From Saccharibacillus deserti (GTDB lineage: Bacteria > Bacillota > Bacilli > Paenibacillales > Paenibacillaceae), in assembly GCF_013618475.1 (NCBI RefSeq), contig NZ_JABJVN010000003.1, positions 310,001-374,000 of the forward strand: a DNA stretch of 64,000 nucleotides, written 5' to 3'. Numbering within the stretch: the stretch's first letter is position 1; each line of letters begins with the position of its first letter. This document shows, piece after piece, positions 1 through 10,400 of this stretch. The position numbers and the translations under genes are program-made. The notes under the pieces were generated by a model. The model was not told the origin of the DNA, did not search any database, and saw nothing but the letters and a program-made list of their open reading frames with translations.

Positions 1-1724
1 ATTCGGGTTCGTCGGCGGGCAGCGCCGCGGCCGGAGAAGAACAGCCGCTGGAAGGATTGAAGACCGGCGCCGGCCAGTACAACAATTCGTCGTTCAAAAG
101 CGGGTTGTCGAACGAGTCCGGGCGCCGGGGGATGGCTTCGGGCGGTTTTGCCCGGGTGACCCGGCCGGACCGCTCGATCGCGCTGGCCGTGCTGCATTAT
201 TTCGCGCGCGGCCTGAACCGCCGCATGCGGGAGATTCCCGAGACGCCGGCGGCCGAGCAGCTGTCGCGCCTCGAACTGGACCGCCCGCATATGCGCGAGC
301 GCGCCGAGCGCCTGGCGCCGGACGAAGGCAAGCTTGAAGATATGAACGGTATCATGAGTTCATCCGCGACGTATTCGTCGATCCGCCGCATGACGCTGGC
401 GGAAGCGGAAGCGGCGCTGTTCGGCTCGGCCGCGGAGAGTTTCTTCCGCGGCAACTTCGAGGCGGAAGCGCAGCGGCGCCTGGCCGAGGCCGATATCGGC
501 CGGGGCCTGCGGCAGTATGCCGAGCGTGCGGCGGCGGAAGACGCGCGGCACGGGCTGTACCGGATCGCCGCCTGGAGCGATCCGTCGGAATCCGCGAACG
601 CGGCGCCGTCGGCGCTGCTGGAGCGGATGCGCGAAGCGATGCTGGAGCAGGGCAGCGCCCGGGAGGAGCTGGACCGGCTCTACGGCGGCCTTGTCGAAGA
701 GCAGCCGCACAAGAAAGCGCTGCTGCGCGACAGCCAGAATGTGCGACACTTCGTCCGCTATTTCTTCGAGCAGGTCTACGGTCTCAAGCTGCGCATCCTG
801 CGCCTGGAGATGGAGATCGAGCTGTACCGGCGCTACGAAGACGCGCTGTCCGAGCTGCATGTCCGCTACAAGGCGATGATTCGCCGCGTGGAGCAGCTGG
901 AAGAACGGCTGCGCCGCGCCGCGGAATACAGCGCGAGGAGCGCCGACGATTACATCGGCCAGAACCTGATGCCGTATTACGAGCGCGTCGTCGATACGCT
1001 GATGCGTGATGCGGAAGACCGGCGCGGCCGGGATTACTATTTCGAGGAGCGCCGGCTTGGCGACCTCGCCGCGCTGATCGCGGATCGTCCGGAGGACGGG
1101 GAGGCTGCGGGAGAGAGTTCGGGAATGGGAACAGGAGTAGGCGAAGCCGGAATTTACGGCAGTGGGACCGGACTGCCGGGCAGCGTGCCGACCGGCATGA
1201 ACGAAGCCGGACTGCAGCCGATGAACGCGGGCGAGCACCGGCTGCTTCGGCGGCTGACGGATCTGTGCGCCCGCGAGCTGCTGGGCGCGGAGCCGCTTGT
1301 GCAGACGTACGAGCAGGAACTGCTGCGCCGGGCCAACGTCGCCGTCGAATACGAAAACCGCGAGACGATGACCAAGGAAGATCTGTTCCGCATTCTCTAC
1401 CGCAAGCTGGAAGAGCGCGCGGCGATCAATCTGCGGCTGTTCGACTACACCCAGGAGCACCGCCACGAAGAAAAGTATTTCTTCGGCGACGGCAACGGCG
1501 AATTCATGCGCTATGCGCTGAACGAGGAAGAGACGTCGCGGATCTACCGCGTCGGCTACGTCCACGAACGCCGCAGCGACGGGGTGGAGAAGCTGAACCT
1601 GATGGGCGGCTTCCATATCGAAGACTTGATGTACTACCGTAACGGCCGCGTCTATTACGACGCTTATGTGAAAGCGGGGTATCTGTTCCACGCGATCGAC
1701 GCCCATCGTCTGCCGGAGATCTGA
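1..1724 (+). CDS. C-terminal part of a large coiled-coil protein of the GTPase/GAP1 gene set (5' cut by window edge)
   Basis: The reading frame is open from base 3, and the first start codons inside it (TTG at 57) have no ribosome site, so the true start lies upstream. The visible ~570 residues are rich in Glu, Arg and Ala. They include a long helical, coiled-coil-like middle (roughly codons 200-310 from base 3), a Gly/Ser/Thr linker near bases 1100-1210, and a beta-rich C-terminus with many Tyr and His. I recognise no catalytic motif. It lies just before the vWA, GTPase and GAP1 genes, and in related gene sets this place is often held by a large tubulin-like protein. That identity is only a guess, because the N-terminal nucleotide-binding region is outside the window. 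Confidence 0.6.
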   Translation, partial: SGSSAGSAAAGEEQPLEGLKTGAGQYNNSSFKSGLSNESGRRGMASGGFARVTRPDRSIALAVLHYFARGLNRRMREIPETPAAEQLSRLELDRPHMRERAERLAPDEGKLEDMNGIMSSSATYSSIRRMTLAEAEAALFGSAAESFFRGNFEAEAQRRLAEADIGRGLRQYAERAAAEDARHGLYRIAAWSDPSESANAAPSALLERMREAMLEQGSAREELDRLYGGLVEEQPHKKALLRDSQNVRHFVRYFFEQVYGLKLRILRLEMEIELYRRYEDALSELHVRYKAMIRRVEQLEERLRRAAEYSARSADDYIGQNLMPYYERVVDTLMRDAEDRRGRDYYFEERRLGDLAALIADRPEDGEAAGESSGMGTGVGEAGIYGSGTGLPGSVPTGMNEAGLQPMNAGEHRLLRRLTDLCARELLGAEPLVQTYEQELLRRANVAVEYENRETMTKEDLFRILYRKLEERAAINLRLFDYTQEHRHEEKYFFGDGNGEFMRYALNEEETSRIYRVGYVHERRSDGVEKLNLMGGFHIEDLMYYRNGRVYYDAYVKAGYLFHAIDAHRLPEI

Positions 1725-2125
1725 TGGGCCCGCTCGGCTGCCGGAATGTTCCCTTTGAGTGGGCCGGGGCAGGTCTTCTGTGAAAAGCGGGACGAAATAA
1801 AAGCGCAGCGGCACTTATTTCGTCGGTTTTGGGCGCTTGAAGTCTTTTAGCTGCGAGAGAACCGTTACTTGGAGCGCCGCCTGCTTTTTTCGCCGGATTC
1901 GGAGGAAATAGCTGTCTCTACGCAGTTATTTGCAGGGTATCAGCGGTGAAAAGAAGGATAACGGCTCGTAGGCAGTTATTTGGGGCTGCGCAGGGAGTAA
2001 GAGAGTAAGGCGTAGGAGGCCGCTGCCGTCTGCGGCCTGGAGGTGGCTGCGCCAACCGGAACCTATCGATTGGCCCGAAGGGGGATTCAATAGGTTGCGG
2101 CATACATAGAGAGGGGTGAGGAAAG
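1725..2125. other. intergenic, with a hairpin after the first gene
   Basis: This 400-base gap has no convincing gene. A perfect 10-bp inverted repeat (GACGAAATAA at 1791-1800 with TTATTTCGTC at 1815-1824), followed by GGTTTT, may end transcription of the upstream gene. Short related motifs ending in GTTATTTG or GTTACTTG occur at 1861, 1921 and 1972 and are listed separately. Purine-rich sequence just before 2126 supplies the ribosome site of the vWA gene. Confidence 0.5.
1861..1983. repeat. cluster of short CGTTATTTG-like dispersed repeats
   Basis: Three related motifs occur in about 120 bases: ACCGTTACTTG at 1861, CGCAGTTATTTG at 1921 and GGCAGTTATTTG at 1971. The same words recur at 60083-60110, where CAAATAACTGCG (the exact reverse complement of the second copy) is followed by ACCGTTATTTG and the two arms can form an 8-bp hairpin. 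This suggests a small dispersed intergenic repeat; its function is unknown. Confidence 0.35.
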
Positions 2126-3454
2126 ATGCAGCGTAAAATCAATGGGCTGCTGCTGGTGTTGGCGCTTGTCGGCGGGGCGGTCGGATTCGGGATCGGGGAA
2201 TGGCTGCTGAGCCGTTACGAAGGAGAGATATCCAGTATTCTGCTGGTCGGGATCTACTTTGCGGTGCTGGCTTTTTGTATCGGGCTGGGCTGCCTGGCTG
2301 CGGAGATGATCTCGCCGAAGCTGAACGGGCGCTCCTGGAGAGAACGCTACGCGGGAGTGTCGTGGAAGATGCTTGTCCCGGTCACGCTGGCTGCGTTTCT
2401 GGCGCTGGGTTCGCTGTTTGAGTTCGTGTACGAACTGGATCTGGGCGGAGCCAAGCGGATCAACGATATCGTGCTGTTGATCGACAATTCGGGCAGCATG
2501 ACGGGCGACGAGGAGAGCAAAGGCAACGATCCCGAGAACGAGCGGTTCACGGCGGCCAAAGAACTGATCGGGCGAATGGACGCGGAGAAGAGAGTGGCCG
2601 TGTTTACTTTCGACGAGGTTCCGCAGCTGATCCAGCCGCTGACCCCGACGGCGACGGATAGTGCAAAGCAGCAAATTTATGCGAAGATCGATGCGATCGA
2701 GCCGACGACGTACAAAACGAAAATCGACCAGGCGTTGACCGGTACGATGGAGCATATCCGGGAGCAGGGCAATGCGGAGAGCGGCGCGATGGTCATTCTG
2801 CTGTCCGACGGCGTGACCGACGTGGATTTGAACGCGGTGGTGTCCGAGTATCGGGACCAGCGGGTTCCGATCAATGCGATCGCCCTCGGCAACGCGGAAG
2901 ACCAGACGCTGAACGCCCAAGATCGCGAAGCTCTGGCGGAAGGATTCCGTCTGCTGGAGAATCTGTCCGAGCGGACCGGCGGCACCTATACGAATGTCGC
3001 CAACGCTGACCAGATCTCGCTGGCGTTCCAGGATATCTACCGCGATCTGGATGACCATACGCTGCTGACCGAACGTACCGGGGCTCCGGCAGGCAGCACC
3101 TATCTGCAAATTTTGCATATCGGTCTCATCCTGCTGCTGGGTGCCGCACTCGGCATAGCGCTCGGGACCATGTTCGACAATCGGTTCCTCGCCAAAAGTT
3201 TCGGTATCGGCGGAGCGCTGGCCGGTCTGGCCGCGGGCCTGATTCTGGAACTCGGACTGCAGGGCGATTCGCTTGGGCACCCGACGGTCAGACTGCTGGC
3301 CGATCTGGCCCTGGCTTTGATTATCGCCGTGTTCACGCTGGTTGTGCCGGTCAGCGACCAGCAGCGGCGGGAACGCAGACGCAAAGGCGCGGGCGTGTCC
3401 AATCCGTCTGCGGGTCTGGGGACACGTCCCGGCGATCGCAGCAGCGGTTTTTGA
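2126..3454 (+). CDS. membrane protein with von Willebrand factor A domain
   Basis: A 442-residue protein with about three N-terminal membrane segments (residues ~5-100), a vWA domain (~110-305), two or three more membrane segments (~325-425) and a basic tail. The metal-binding MIDAS motif is intact: Asp120-x-Ser122-x-Ser124 in LIDNSGSM, and a later Asp228 in LLSDGVTD. vWA domains bind protein partners through the bound metal ion. Predicted topology should put the vWA domain on one face of the membrane, probably as a scaffold. The ATG at 2126 follows a GAGGAAAG ribosome site. It lies near the GTPase and GAP1 genes, which matches known vWA/GTPase gene sets. The FAD reductase gene and a strong terminator separate it from them, so they are probably not one transcript. 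Confidence 0.8.
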   Translation: MQRKINGLLLVLALVGGAVGFGIGEWLLSRYEGEISSILLVGIYFAVLAFCIGLGCLAAEMISPKLNGRSWRERYAGVSWKMLVPVTLAAFLALGSLFEFVYELDLGGAKRINDIVLLIDNSGSMTGDEESKGNDPENERFTAAKELIGRMDAEKRVAVFTFDEVPQLIQPLTPTATDSAKQQIYAKIDAIEPTTYKTKIDQALTGTMEHIREQGNAESGAMVILLSDGVTDVDLNAVVSEYRDQRVPINAIALGNAEDQTLNAQDREALAEGFRLLENLSERTGGTYTNVANADQISLAFQDIYRDLDDHTLLTERTGAPAGSTYLQILHIGLILLLGAALGIALGTMFDNRFLAKSFGIGGALAGLAAGLILELGLQGDSLGHPTVRLLADLALALIIAVFTLVVPVSDQQRRERRRKGAGVSNPSAGLGTRPGDRSSGF

Positions 3455-3711
3455 TTGCCGGATAAGGAAGTCTGAAACCGAGCGGATTCGCAAAAAGAAT
3501 TCCGGCCGCCGCGCTGACAGACTAAGAGCGGCATGAGACCGGATAGGCCGGCAGGGTTGACGGAAGAGAGGGACGGTTAAAGATATTGAGAGTGATTAAA
3601 TAGCGCACTATCGATAGCGGGAGGCAGCCGAAGGGTTTTTTTGTGAAAAAGATCCTGAATTCCGACCCTGCATCCCGAACCCCAAATCCCAAATCCGAGA
3701 GGAAGAATCCC

Positions 3712-5073
3712 ATGACTCAATCCCTGCAGCATTCGTTCGACATCCTGTTTATCGGCAGCGGCCAGGCGGCCTGGAACGCAGCGGTGCCGCTTGCCGCGGC
3801 AGGCCGGAAGATCGTCGTTATCGAGCGTCACAAGATTGCGGGCGTCTGCACCAGCTACGGCTGCAATCCGAAGATTATTCTGGACACGCCGATCAAGGTA
3901 ATGGAAGACGCGCAGCTGTATGGCGGGCACGGTCTGGAAAGCTCTTTTTCGCTCGACTGGTCCAAACTGATGGCGCACAAGAATTCGATTCTCGATCCGC
4001 TGCCGGACCTGGTGGAGCAGAGATTGACCGGAGCGGGCGTCACGGTCGTGCGCGGCGAAGCGAAGTTTGCCGATCCGCGTACGGTCGTGGTGGACGGCGT
4101 GTCCTATTCGGCGGAAACGATCGTGATCGCGGCGGGACAGCGCCCGGCGGAGCTGGACATTCCGGGCAGCGAACTGCTGAAGACGAGCGACGATTTCCTG
4201 TATCTGCCGGAGCTTCCGCAGCGGATCGTGTTGATCGGCGCGGGGTACGTGGCGATGGAGCTGGCGTCGATCGCGTCCAAAGCGGGCGCGCATGTCGAAG
4301 TCGTCCAGACCTCGAACCGGGCGCTGAACGGATTCCATCAACCGTATGCCCAAGCTCTGATCGAGAAGATGCGGGGCGACGGCGTCGTGTTCCATTTTGA
4401 AGACCGGGCGGCAAGTTTGTCCAAGCAGGGCGAAGAGACCGTGCTCAAGACGGAAAAAGGACTTTCGCTGCATGCCGATCTGGTCATCAACGCGACAGGC
4501 CGTATTCCGAACACGGATCAATTGGGATTGGAAGCGGCAGGCGTCGAATATACCGGCAAAGGCATCGTCGTCGACCGGTATCTGCGTACCTCGCAGCCGA
4601 ATATCTACGCAAGCGGCGACGTATTGGACAAAAAACAGCCGCGCCTGACCCCGACATCCGTATTCGAAGCCAAGTATTTGGCCGCGCTGCTGTCGGGAGC
4701 GATCGACGCGCCGATCCAGTATCCGCCGATTGCCACGATCGCGTTTACCCTGCCGCGGATCTCGCAGATCGGCATCTCGCCGGAGGAAGCGGAGCAGTCG
4801 GATACGTATACCGTGAAGCCGGTCGAGCTGGGCAAACAGTGGGACTTCGCCGGTCGGGGCGATACGGATGCCCATCTGACGCTGGTGTTCGACAAGGACG
4901 GCCAACTGGTCGGAGCGGCCGCCTACAGCCGGGAAGCGCTGGATATCGTCAACGCGCTGACGCCGGTCATCGCGCTCAAGCTGTCGGCGGAGCAGGCGGA
5001 TCAGCTGGTGTACGCTTTCCCTTCGTTCGAATCGACGATACCGGGTCTGCTGCGTCAGGGACAGACGAAGTAA
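3712..5073 (+). CDS. pyridine nucleotide-disulfide oxidoreductase (glutathione reductase / lipoamide dehydrogenase family)
   Basis: A 453-residue FAD flavoenzyme. The FAD-binding GSGQAA loop is at residues 15-20, the redox-active pair Cys46-x4-Cys51 lies in GVCTSYGCNPK, a second dinucleotide-binding motif GAGYVAME binds NAD(P)H in the middle, and the second FAD motif is YASGDV. The C-terminal dimerisation domain has FPSFEST where lipoamide and glutathione reductases carry the HPT..E active-site signature, so the usual catalytic His is absent and the substrate is probably not lipoamide or glutathione. The ATG at 3712 follows GAGAGGAAG; the frame extends further upstream but without a better start. 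A strong terminator at 5147 ends the unit. It may be an unrelated passenger in the vWA/GTPase neighbourhood. Confidence 0.85.
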   Translation: MTQSLQHSFDILFIGSGQAAWNAAVPLAAAGRKIVVIERHKIAGVCTSYGCNPKIILDTPIKVMEDAQLYGGHGLESSFSLDWSKLMAHKNSILDPLPDLVEQRLTGAGVTVVRGEAKFADPRTVVVDGVSYSAETIVIAAGQRPAELDIPGSELLKTSDDFLYLPELPQRIVLIGAGYVAMELASIASKAGAHVEVVQTSNRALNGFHQPYAQALIEKMRGDGVVFHFEDRAASLSKQGEETVLKTEKGLSLHADLVINATGRIPNTDQLGLEAAGVEYTGKGIVVDRYLRTSQPNIYASGDVLDKKQPRLTPTSVFEAKYLAALLSGAIDAPIQYPPIATIAFTLPRISQIGISPEEAEQSDTYTVKPVELGKQWDFAGRGDTDAHLTLVFDKDGQLVGAAAYSREALDIVNALTPVIALKLSAEQADQLVYAFPSFESTIPGLLRQGQTK

Positions 5074-5146
5074 CGAGTCAAGAGTCGGCCAGGATGTCTG
5101 AAGAACGGCACGCAGGAAGCTTGAAAAAGAAAGCGTAAAAAGAGGA

Positions 5147-5186
5147 GGAGGCCGATGGATCGACAGGTGTATCGGCCTCCTTTTTG
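5147..5186 (+). terminator. rho-independent terminator after the oxidoreductase
   Basis: The 10-bp stem GGAGGCCGAT / ATCGGCCTCC is followed at once by TTTTTG. Confidence 0.9.
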
Positions 5187-5300
5187 CTCTGCTTGAGCCC
5201 GCCTATCGGGCTGTGGGGGAAGACGTGGTATGGCGAAAACGGATGTCGGCCGATTGTTCGGATTCCCCGGCTGGAGGCGGGGGCCGCGAGCAGACGGCTG

Positions 5301-5309
5301 TGTTATAAT
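5301..5309 (+). promoter_or_regulatory. extended -10 promoter of the beta-rich/GTPase/GAP1 operon
   Basis: TGTTATAAT is a perfect extended -10 element (TGn plus TATAAT). No clear -35 is visible. Transcription from here would leave a leader of about 190 bases before the gene at 5503. The upstream terminator at 5147 supports a new transcript beginning here. Confidence 0.55.
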
Positions 5310-5502
5310 GGGAGAAGCTGTGAAGATTGAAGAAAAGCCGTTCGGGAGCCGGGATTCCGACTGCCGGAACCGGCGTGACAAGGCATGAATAGAAGGGCGA
5401 TTTCGAACAGGGAAACCGGAGCGTATAACGGTCGAGCCGACGTTTGGCGCAGGAATCTCCGTCTCTCGAAATTGTCCCAAGTCCACGAAGGAGGCATCCG
5501 GG

Positions 5503-6174
5503 ATGCGGTTTATCGAAGCGGGTCCGGACTCTCCGGTCATCCGCGAACTGACGCGCCGCGTCAGCGGCGACGTCTGCACGCTGCAGTGGCAGTGGCCGTC
5601 CGGCGCGGATTCGGTCTATATCGGCCGAAGGGCGCTCGACGCCGATCTTTCCGGCGCGGGCGGAACCCCGTCCGCGCCGGAACGCAGCTTCAGCCCCGAT
5701 CCGTCCGGGCTGAAGCTGTATACGCGGGAAGAATACAAAGCGGCGGCTGGTTATCGCGATCGTCTGGACGGGATCGGCCGGTTTGCGTATACCGTATACG
5801 CGGTGGTCCCGGGCGCCGGCGAACCGGTGCTGGTCCGCCAGCCGGACGGTTCCAATACGATCGAGACGCCGGCCGGCCGCGCGAAGATTCGCTGCGCCGT
5901 CCGGGAGAAAAAAGCGCTGTTTCGTCCGTACAAATCGGTGCGGATCGAAATTTCCTGCGAGGTGCCGCTGGGCGAAGACGTACTCTGCTATGTCAAAAAA
6001 AGCGGCGCTTATCCGACCGGTCCGCAGGACGGCACGGTGTATCCGTTCGGGACTCCGTTCCCGGCCGGCCGCACCGGTCTGCCGGAGATCGAAGTGGGCA
6101 AGAACGATTTTGTGCGGGTGTTTTTTACGGACGGGAAAAAGTATGGGCTCTTGTATGAACTGCTGCCCGAATAA
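5503..6174 (+). CDS. beta-rich protein of unknown function preceding the GTPase
   Basis: A 223-residue soluble protein without signal peptide or membrane segment. Its alternating hydrophobic pattern and many Val, Tyr, Gly and Pro residues suggest two beta-sandwich modules (about 1-115 and 120-223). I recognise no family or catalytic motif. The ATG at 5503 follows AAGGAGGCATCCGGG, a strong ribosome site. It ends 65 bases before the GTPase gene on the same strand with no terminator between, so it is probably the first gene of that operon and may be an adaptor of the GTPase complex. This role is inference from position. Confidence 0.7.
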   Translation: MRFIEAGPDSPVIRELTRRVSGDVCTLQWQWPSGADSVYIGRRALDADLSGAGGTPSAPERSFSPDPSGLKLYTREEYKAAAGYRDRLDGIGRFAYTVYAVVPGAGEPVLVRQPDGSNTIETPAGRAKIRCAVREKKALFRPYKSVRIEISCEVPLGEDVLCYVKKSGAYPTGPQDGTVYPFGTPFPAGRTGLPEIEVGKNDFVRVFFTDGKKYGLLYELLPE

Positions 6175-6239
6175 GCGCAGTTCACCTTGGGAATCATGCA
6201 GATCGCGATCCAACCAATAAGGAGTCAGGGGGAACGGCG

Positions 6240-7496
6240 ATGAGCTTTTTTAGCCGATTCAAAAGAAAGCTGCAGGAAGAACCGAGGCCGCTGTTTTACG
6301 ATATCGTCTGTCCGTACTGCTTCAGCAAGTTCTCGCCGGAAGAAGTCGTCTTCCGCGCTTCGCATCATCGCGAGGACGACGAAGACTTCGCGCTGCGCGA
6401 AGACGCGCCGCTGAACCGGTACCGGGAGCGGTTCGGTCTCGATACGGTGTACGACATGGAAGCGATTCTGAATCCGCGGGATATTCTGCCGGAGCACCGG
6501 ACGTACACGGACAATGTCCTCACTTCGCTGACGGACCGCTACGGCGAGACGACGCGCAGACGGCTGTGCCCGCACTGCCATAACGAGCTGCCGGTGACGG
6601 CGGGCAAGGTGCCGAGCAACATCATCTCGATCGTCGGCGCGTCGCAGGTCGGCAAGTCCGTCTACATGACGTCGCTGATCCATACGCTGCAGCAGACGAC
6701 GGCCGACCGGTTCGACGCCGCGTGCATGCCGCTCAACGCGGAGATCAGCCGCAAGTTCCGCATGAATTACGAAGATCCGCTGTTCGAACGCGGCGACCTG
6801 CTGGCTTCCACGCAGAAAGAGCGGATGCAGGAGCCCTTCATTTTCCAATTCGTGTTCAAAGACGACAAGAAACCTCCGCTGACGCTCGTCTTTTTCGATG
6901 TGGCGGGCGAAGGCATGGTGGACGAAGAATATATGAACCTGCACGGGCGGCATATCCGCAACTCGGCGGGCATCCTGTTCATGGTCGATCCGCTGCAGAT
7001 CCGTTCGATCCGCGAGCGGATCCGGATCATGCTGGGCGACAAGCCGGGCGAGTGGACCAACCGTTACGACGAGCCGCGCGACGTGGTGCTTACCATGTTC
7101 AGCGACTTCATTTCGCATCAGGAAAAAGGCAAAACGGATATTCCGACCGCGGTCGTGCTGACCAAAAGCGATATGCTGCGCGCACTTGCGGACGAAGGCG
7201 GCGACTACATACGTCCCAACAGCAACGTATTCAACAATATGGAACACCACGATTACTTCGACCTGACCGAGTTCGGCAATATCGACGGCGAAGTGCGGCG
7301 CTTTATCGAAAAGGTGGACCGGCCGTTCAAAGGCACGATGGATGTCTATTTTAACGAGACCGGGTATTTTGCGGTGTCGGCGCTCGGCAGCAATCCGGTG
7401 GACCAGAAGATCCAGGGCGTCGTGAGCCCGATCCGGGTCGACGAACCGTTTATCTGGCTGCTGTACAAGCTGAAATATATCGAGGGGAGAGAATAA
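6240..7496 (+). CDS. zinc-ribbon P-loop GTPase (double-GTPase 2 like)
   Basis: A 418-residue protein. Two CxxC pairs, CPYC (24-27) and CPHC (~110-113), probably form one split zinc ribbon. A GTPase domain follows, with Walker A GASQVGKS at ~133-140, a Walker B/G3-like FFDVAGEG near 220 and a G4-like LTKSD near 305. This arrangement, with the P-loop behind a zinc ribbon and a GAP1-type gene next door, matches the DO-GTPase2 group of TRAFAC-like GTPases found in bacterial conflict and stress gene sets. It should be cytoplasmic and use GTP hydrolysis as a switch. The ATG at 6240 is preceded by AGGAGTCAGGGGG. The next gene starts 3 bases after its stop, so the two are almost certainly co-translated. 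Confidence 0.8.
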   Translation: MSFFSRFKRKLQEEPRPLFYDIVCPYCFSKFSPEEVVFRASHHREDDEDFALREDAPLNRYRERFGLDTVYDMEAILNPRDILPEHRTYTDNVLTSLTDRYGETTRRRLCPHCHNELPVTAGKVPSNIISIVGASQVGKSVYMTSLIHTLQQTTADRFDAACMPLNAEISRKFRMNYEDPLFERGDLLASTQKERMQEPFIFQFVFKDDKKPPLTLVFFDVAGEGMVDEEYMNLHGRHIRNSAGILFMVDPLQIRSIRERIRIMLGDKPGEWTNRYDEPRDVVLTMFSDFISHQEKGKTDIPTAVVLTKSDMLRALADEGGDYIRPNSNVFNNMEHHDYFDLTEFGNIDGEVRRFIEKVDRPFKGTMDVYFNETGYFAVSALGSNPVDQKIQGVVSPIRVDEPFIWLLYKLKYIEGRE

Positions 7497-7499
7497 AAC

Positions 7500-10400
7500 G
7501 TGAGCCCATTCTCCTCCAAACCAATCGGCCAGCAGCTCTACACGCGCGCGCGCAGCGGCATTTTCCGGGATACGGAAGGCTACGACACGATCGCGCGGAC
7601 GGAAGGCCTGGACGAAACTTTTATCAAAAAAACGCTGCACCCGCTCTGCGCCTACGACGCGCCGGCCGAGCTGACCGCTTCCGGCGTCAAGGAAGAGTCC
7701 GCCTATCCGGATTCCGTGCATTTGGTGCAGCTCGAGAACGGCGATGTGGTACTTGGACGCAGTCTGTACAAATCGATCGACTTTGCGGGGCTGCGCAGCA
7801 CCTTTTTCACCCATAACTATGTCATTCCGTCGGAAAAAGCGGATAGCCTGGCTTCGGAGTACATGAATTTCCTGTATGCCGACTTCGCGTCCGAAGCCGC
7901 CGAACCGCCGGAAGGCGCGACGGATTCCTCCCTGCTGCCGGAGCTTGCCGCCCTGCCGATGAGAAGCGAGCTGCCGCAGCCGAAGACCGGACCGGACAAA
8001 CTGGACGAACTCGGTCTCGACGCTTCTTCGTTCAAGCGGCTGCTGCTGGCGCTGATGGAATCGATGGGCGGGCGGCGCAAAGTCTACGTGACGCTGAACG
8101 CGCCCGTTGCCGAATCGAGCGCCCGTGCCCTCAGACTGCTGGAGGTGCTGTATGCCGCGCTGCCGCCGGAATTCCGCCGCCGTCTGGGCTTTGTCACGTA
8201 TTCGCGCGAACCGCACAGCCGCAAAGGCGTCCATCTGACGTTCGTCGAACAAGGCTCGATGCGTCCGGGCGACCGGAATATCGAGAAAGATTTCCTGTTC
8301 GATTTCTCGCGCGGACGGATCGTCAATGCCGCCGAAGGCGGAAGTCTGCAGGAACTCGCGGACTTCCTGTATGAAGGCCTGCGCGATCCGCAGCGGCTGG
8401 AGCGGTTCTACGCGTTCGCGGACGAAGCGCTGGGCAGTACGCCGGATGCGCTGAACTCCGGGCGCTATCTGGAGCTGTCCCGACTGTTCCGGATCGAAGA
8501 AGGCGAAGAAGAACCCTACGAGCAAGATCGGCGGGGAATTCTGGCGCTGCTGACCGCCTGGGTGCGCCGTGCGGGCGAATCGCGCCTAAAGGCCCGGATG
8601 TTCGACCTGCTGGGCGGCCGTTTCGACCGCGAGCTGGACGATCTGATGGCCGGACGGATTCCGGAACCGGATCTGCTGCGCGACATCGTCGCGTATTTCC
8701 GGGTCGGAGGCAAAGGCGCCGGGGCCGCGGTACTGCGCTATCTGCTGACGCTGATGCCGATGGTGACCCGGCAGAAGCGCAAAGACGGCGGGATGTCCTA
8801 TTACGCGGTGATCGAAAGCGATCCCGAGCTTGCGGATATGTTCTTCTCGACGCTGATCGGCAACCGGCAGCTGGCTTCCATGCTGTTCGAACCGTATCTG
8901 GACCGCAAAATGGAATCGGCGTCGGACGCGGCGGAAGTCGTGCGGATCGTGCAGAAATGGTCCGACGACCATCCGGGCCTGCTGAACAACGATCACTTCT
9001 GCGATTCGTCCCTGCGGGCGATGGGCAGCAAGCTGCGCCGTTCCGGCGAACCGGTCTCGGCGGTGAGAGGCGTGGTCGAGACGCTGCGAGGCGACGGCAA
9101 CCCGACCGCCGGCCTGATGGACGGCACGGGCGAAGAGCTGATGAAGCATCCGCTGTGCGTGGCGCTGGCCGACGAAGCGATCCAATACCTGCTCGATGAA
9201 TGGGAATGGGAAAAAGTCACGCTGCAGCAGGTGACGGGACTCGGCTTCCTGTTCGAAGGAGAGAGCGACGAAGAACGTAAACGCAAAGTGCGCGGTCCGC
9301 GCGGAACGGACCGGTACGCCGCGCTGCGCGCCGCGTATCTCTGGTTCACGCTGGAGCGGCCGGATGCGGGTCTGCTGGACGGTCTGGGGATCCGGGAGAC
9401 CGACGAAGTGCAGAAGCTCGGCCGGCGCCTGCTGCCGGCCGAAATCGCGGCCGGCCGTTACGGCCGCCTCATGCCGGCCTTCTCGCGCAGCCTGAGCGGA
9501 GGCGGCGAAGACGTGGATTACCGCCGCCTGGTCGACGCGGTGCGGATCAATTCTTCCGCGACCGGGGGACGCGAAGCGGTATACCGCTTCTTCGCATGGT
9601 CGGCTTTGCAGGAGCCGTACTTACAAGACGGCAGACTGCATCCGGCTTATGCGGCTGCGATCGAACATTACTTTGCCGCCCACGACCGCGAAGCGTTCCG
9701 GGACAAGAACAAGCGCCGCGATCATTTCGACGGCGCACCCGCTCCGCTGGCCGCGGTATACCGCAAAATCCAGGCGCAGCAGGCTTCGCCGCTTGTGCGC
9801 TGGATGCGCAGGAACCGCAGCCTGGCGCTGCTGCTGATGGGCCTGCTGGCGCTGGTGATCGTCGGCGGCGGAACCGTCGGCGTGCTGTACGCGACCGGCG
9901 TGCTGGGCGGCGAAGAACAGACCGCCCAGACGCCGGCCGATCCGCCGGAAGAGACGGTTGCGGATACGCCGGGCACAGGCGAGACGGTACCTGGCACGGA
10001 TGCGGGGCCGGCTATGCTTGTCATCGCGCCATCTAACGGACAGACGGTCGAATTCCGTTTCCGCACCGCGGAAGAACGGGACGCTTTCCGGCCGGCCAAG
10101 CTGGAACTGACCCTGGCGAATACCAGCCGCGTTGTGCTCGACAACCCGGCGCTTGAGCAGGGAGCGGACCCCGACCCGGTCGAAGGGTCGACCGGTACCG
10201 AAGACCCGGCCGCAGGCGAGCCTGCCGACGGCACATCCGGCGAAGCCGGGCAGGATGCCGCCGGAGAGACCGGCAGCGGCGGCACGGATAACGCCGGCGA
10301 AGAGCCGACCGGCACGGAAGCCGGTACGGAATCGGGAGAGACGACCGGCGAAGCGGCCGGTCAGGGAACCGATCCCGCAGCCGGCGATCCGGCCGGCACA

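Noticed and set aside
6225-8525. 766-codon minus-strand frame over the GTPase and GAP1 genes
   Set aside because: It is a shadow of two overlapped real genes with clear motifs on the other strand; no start signal and unnatural composition.
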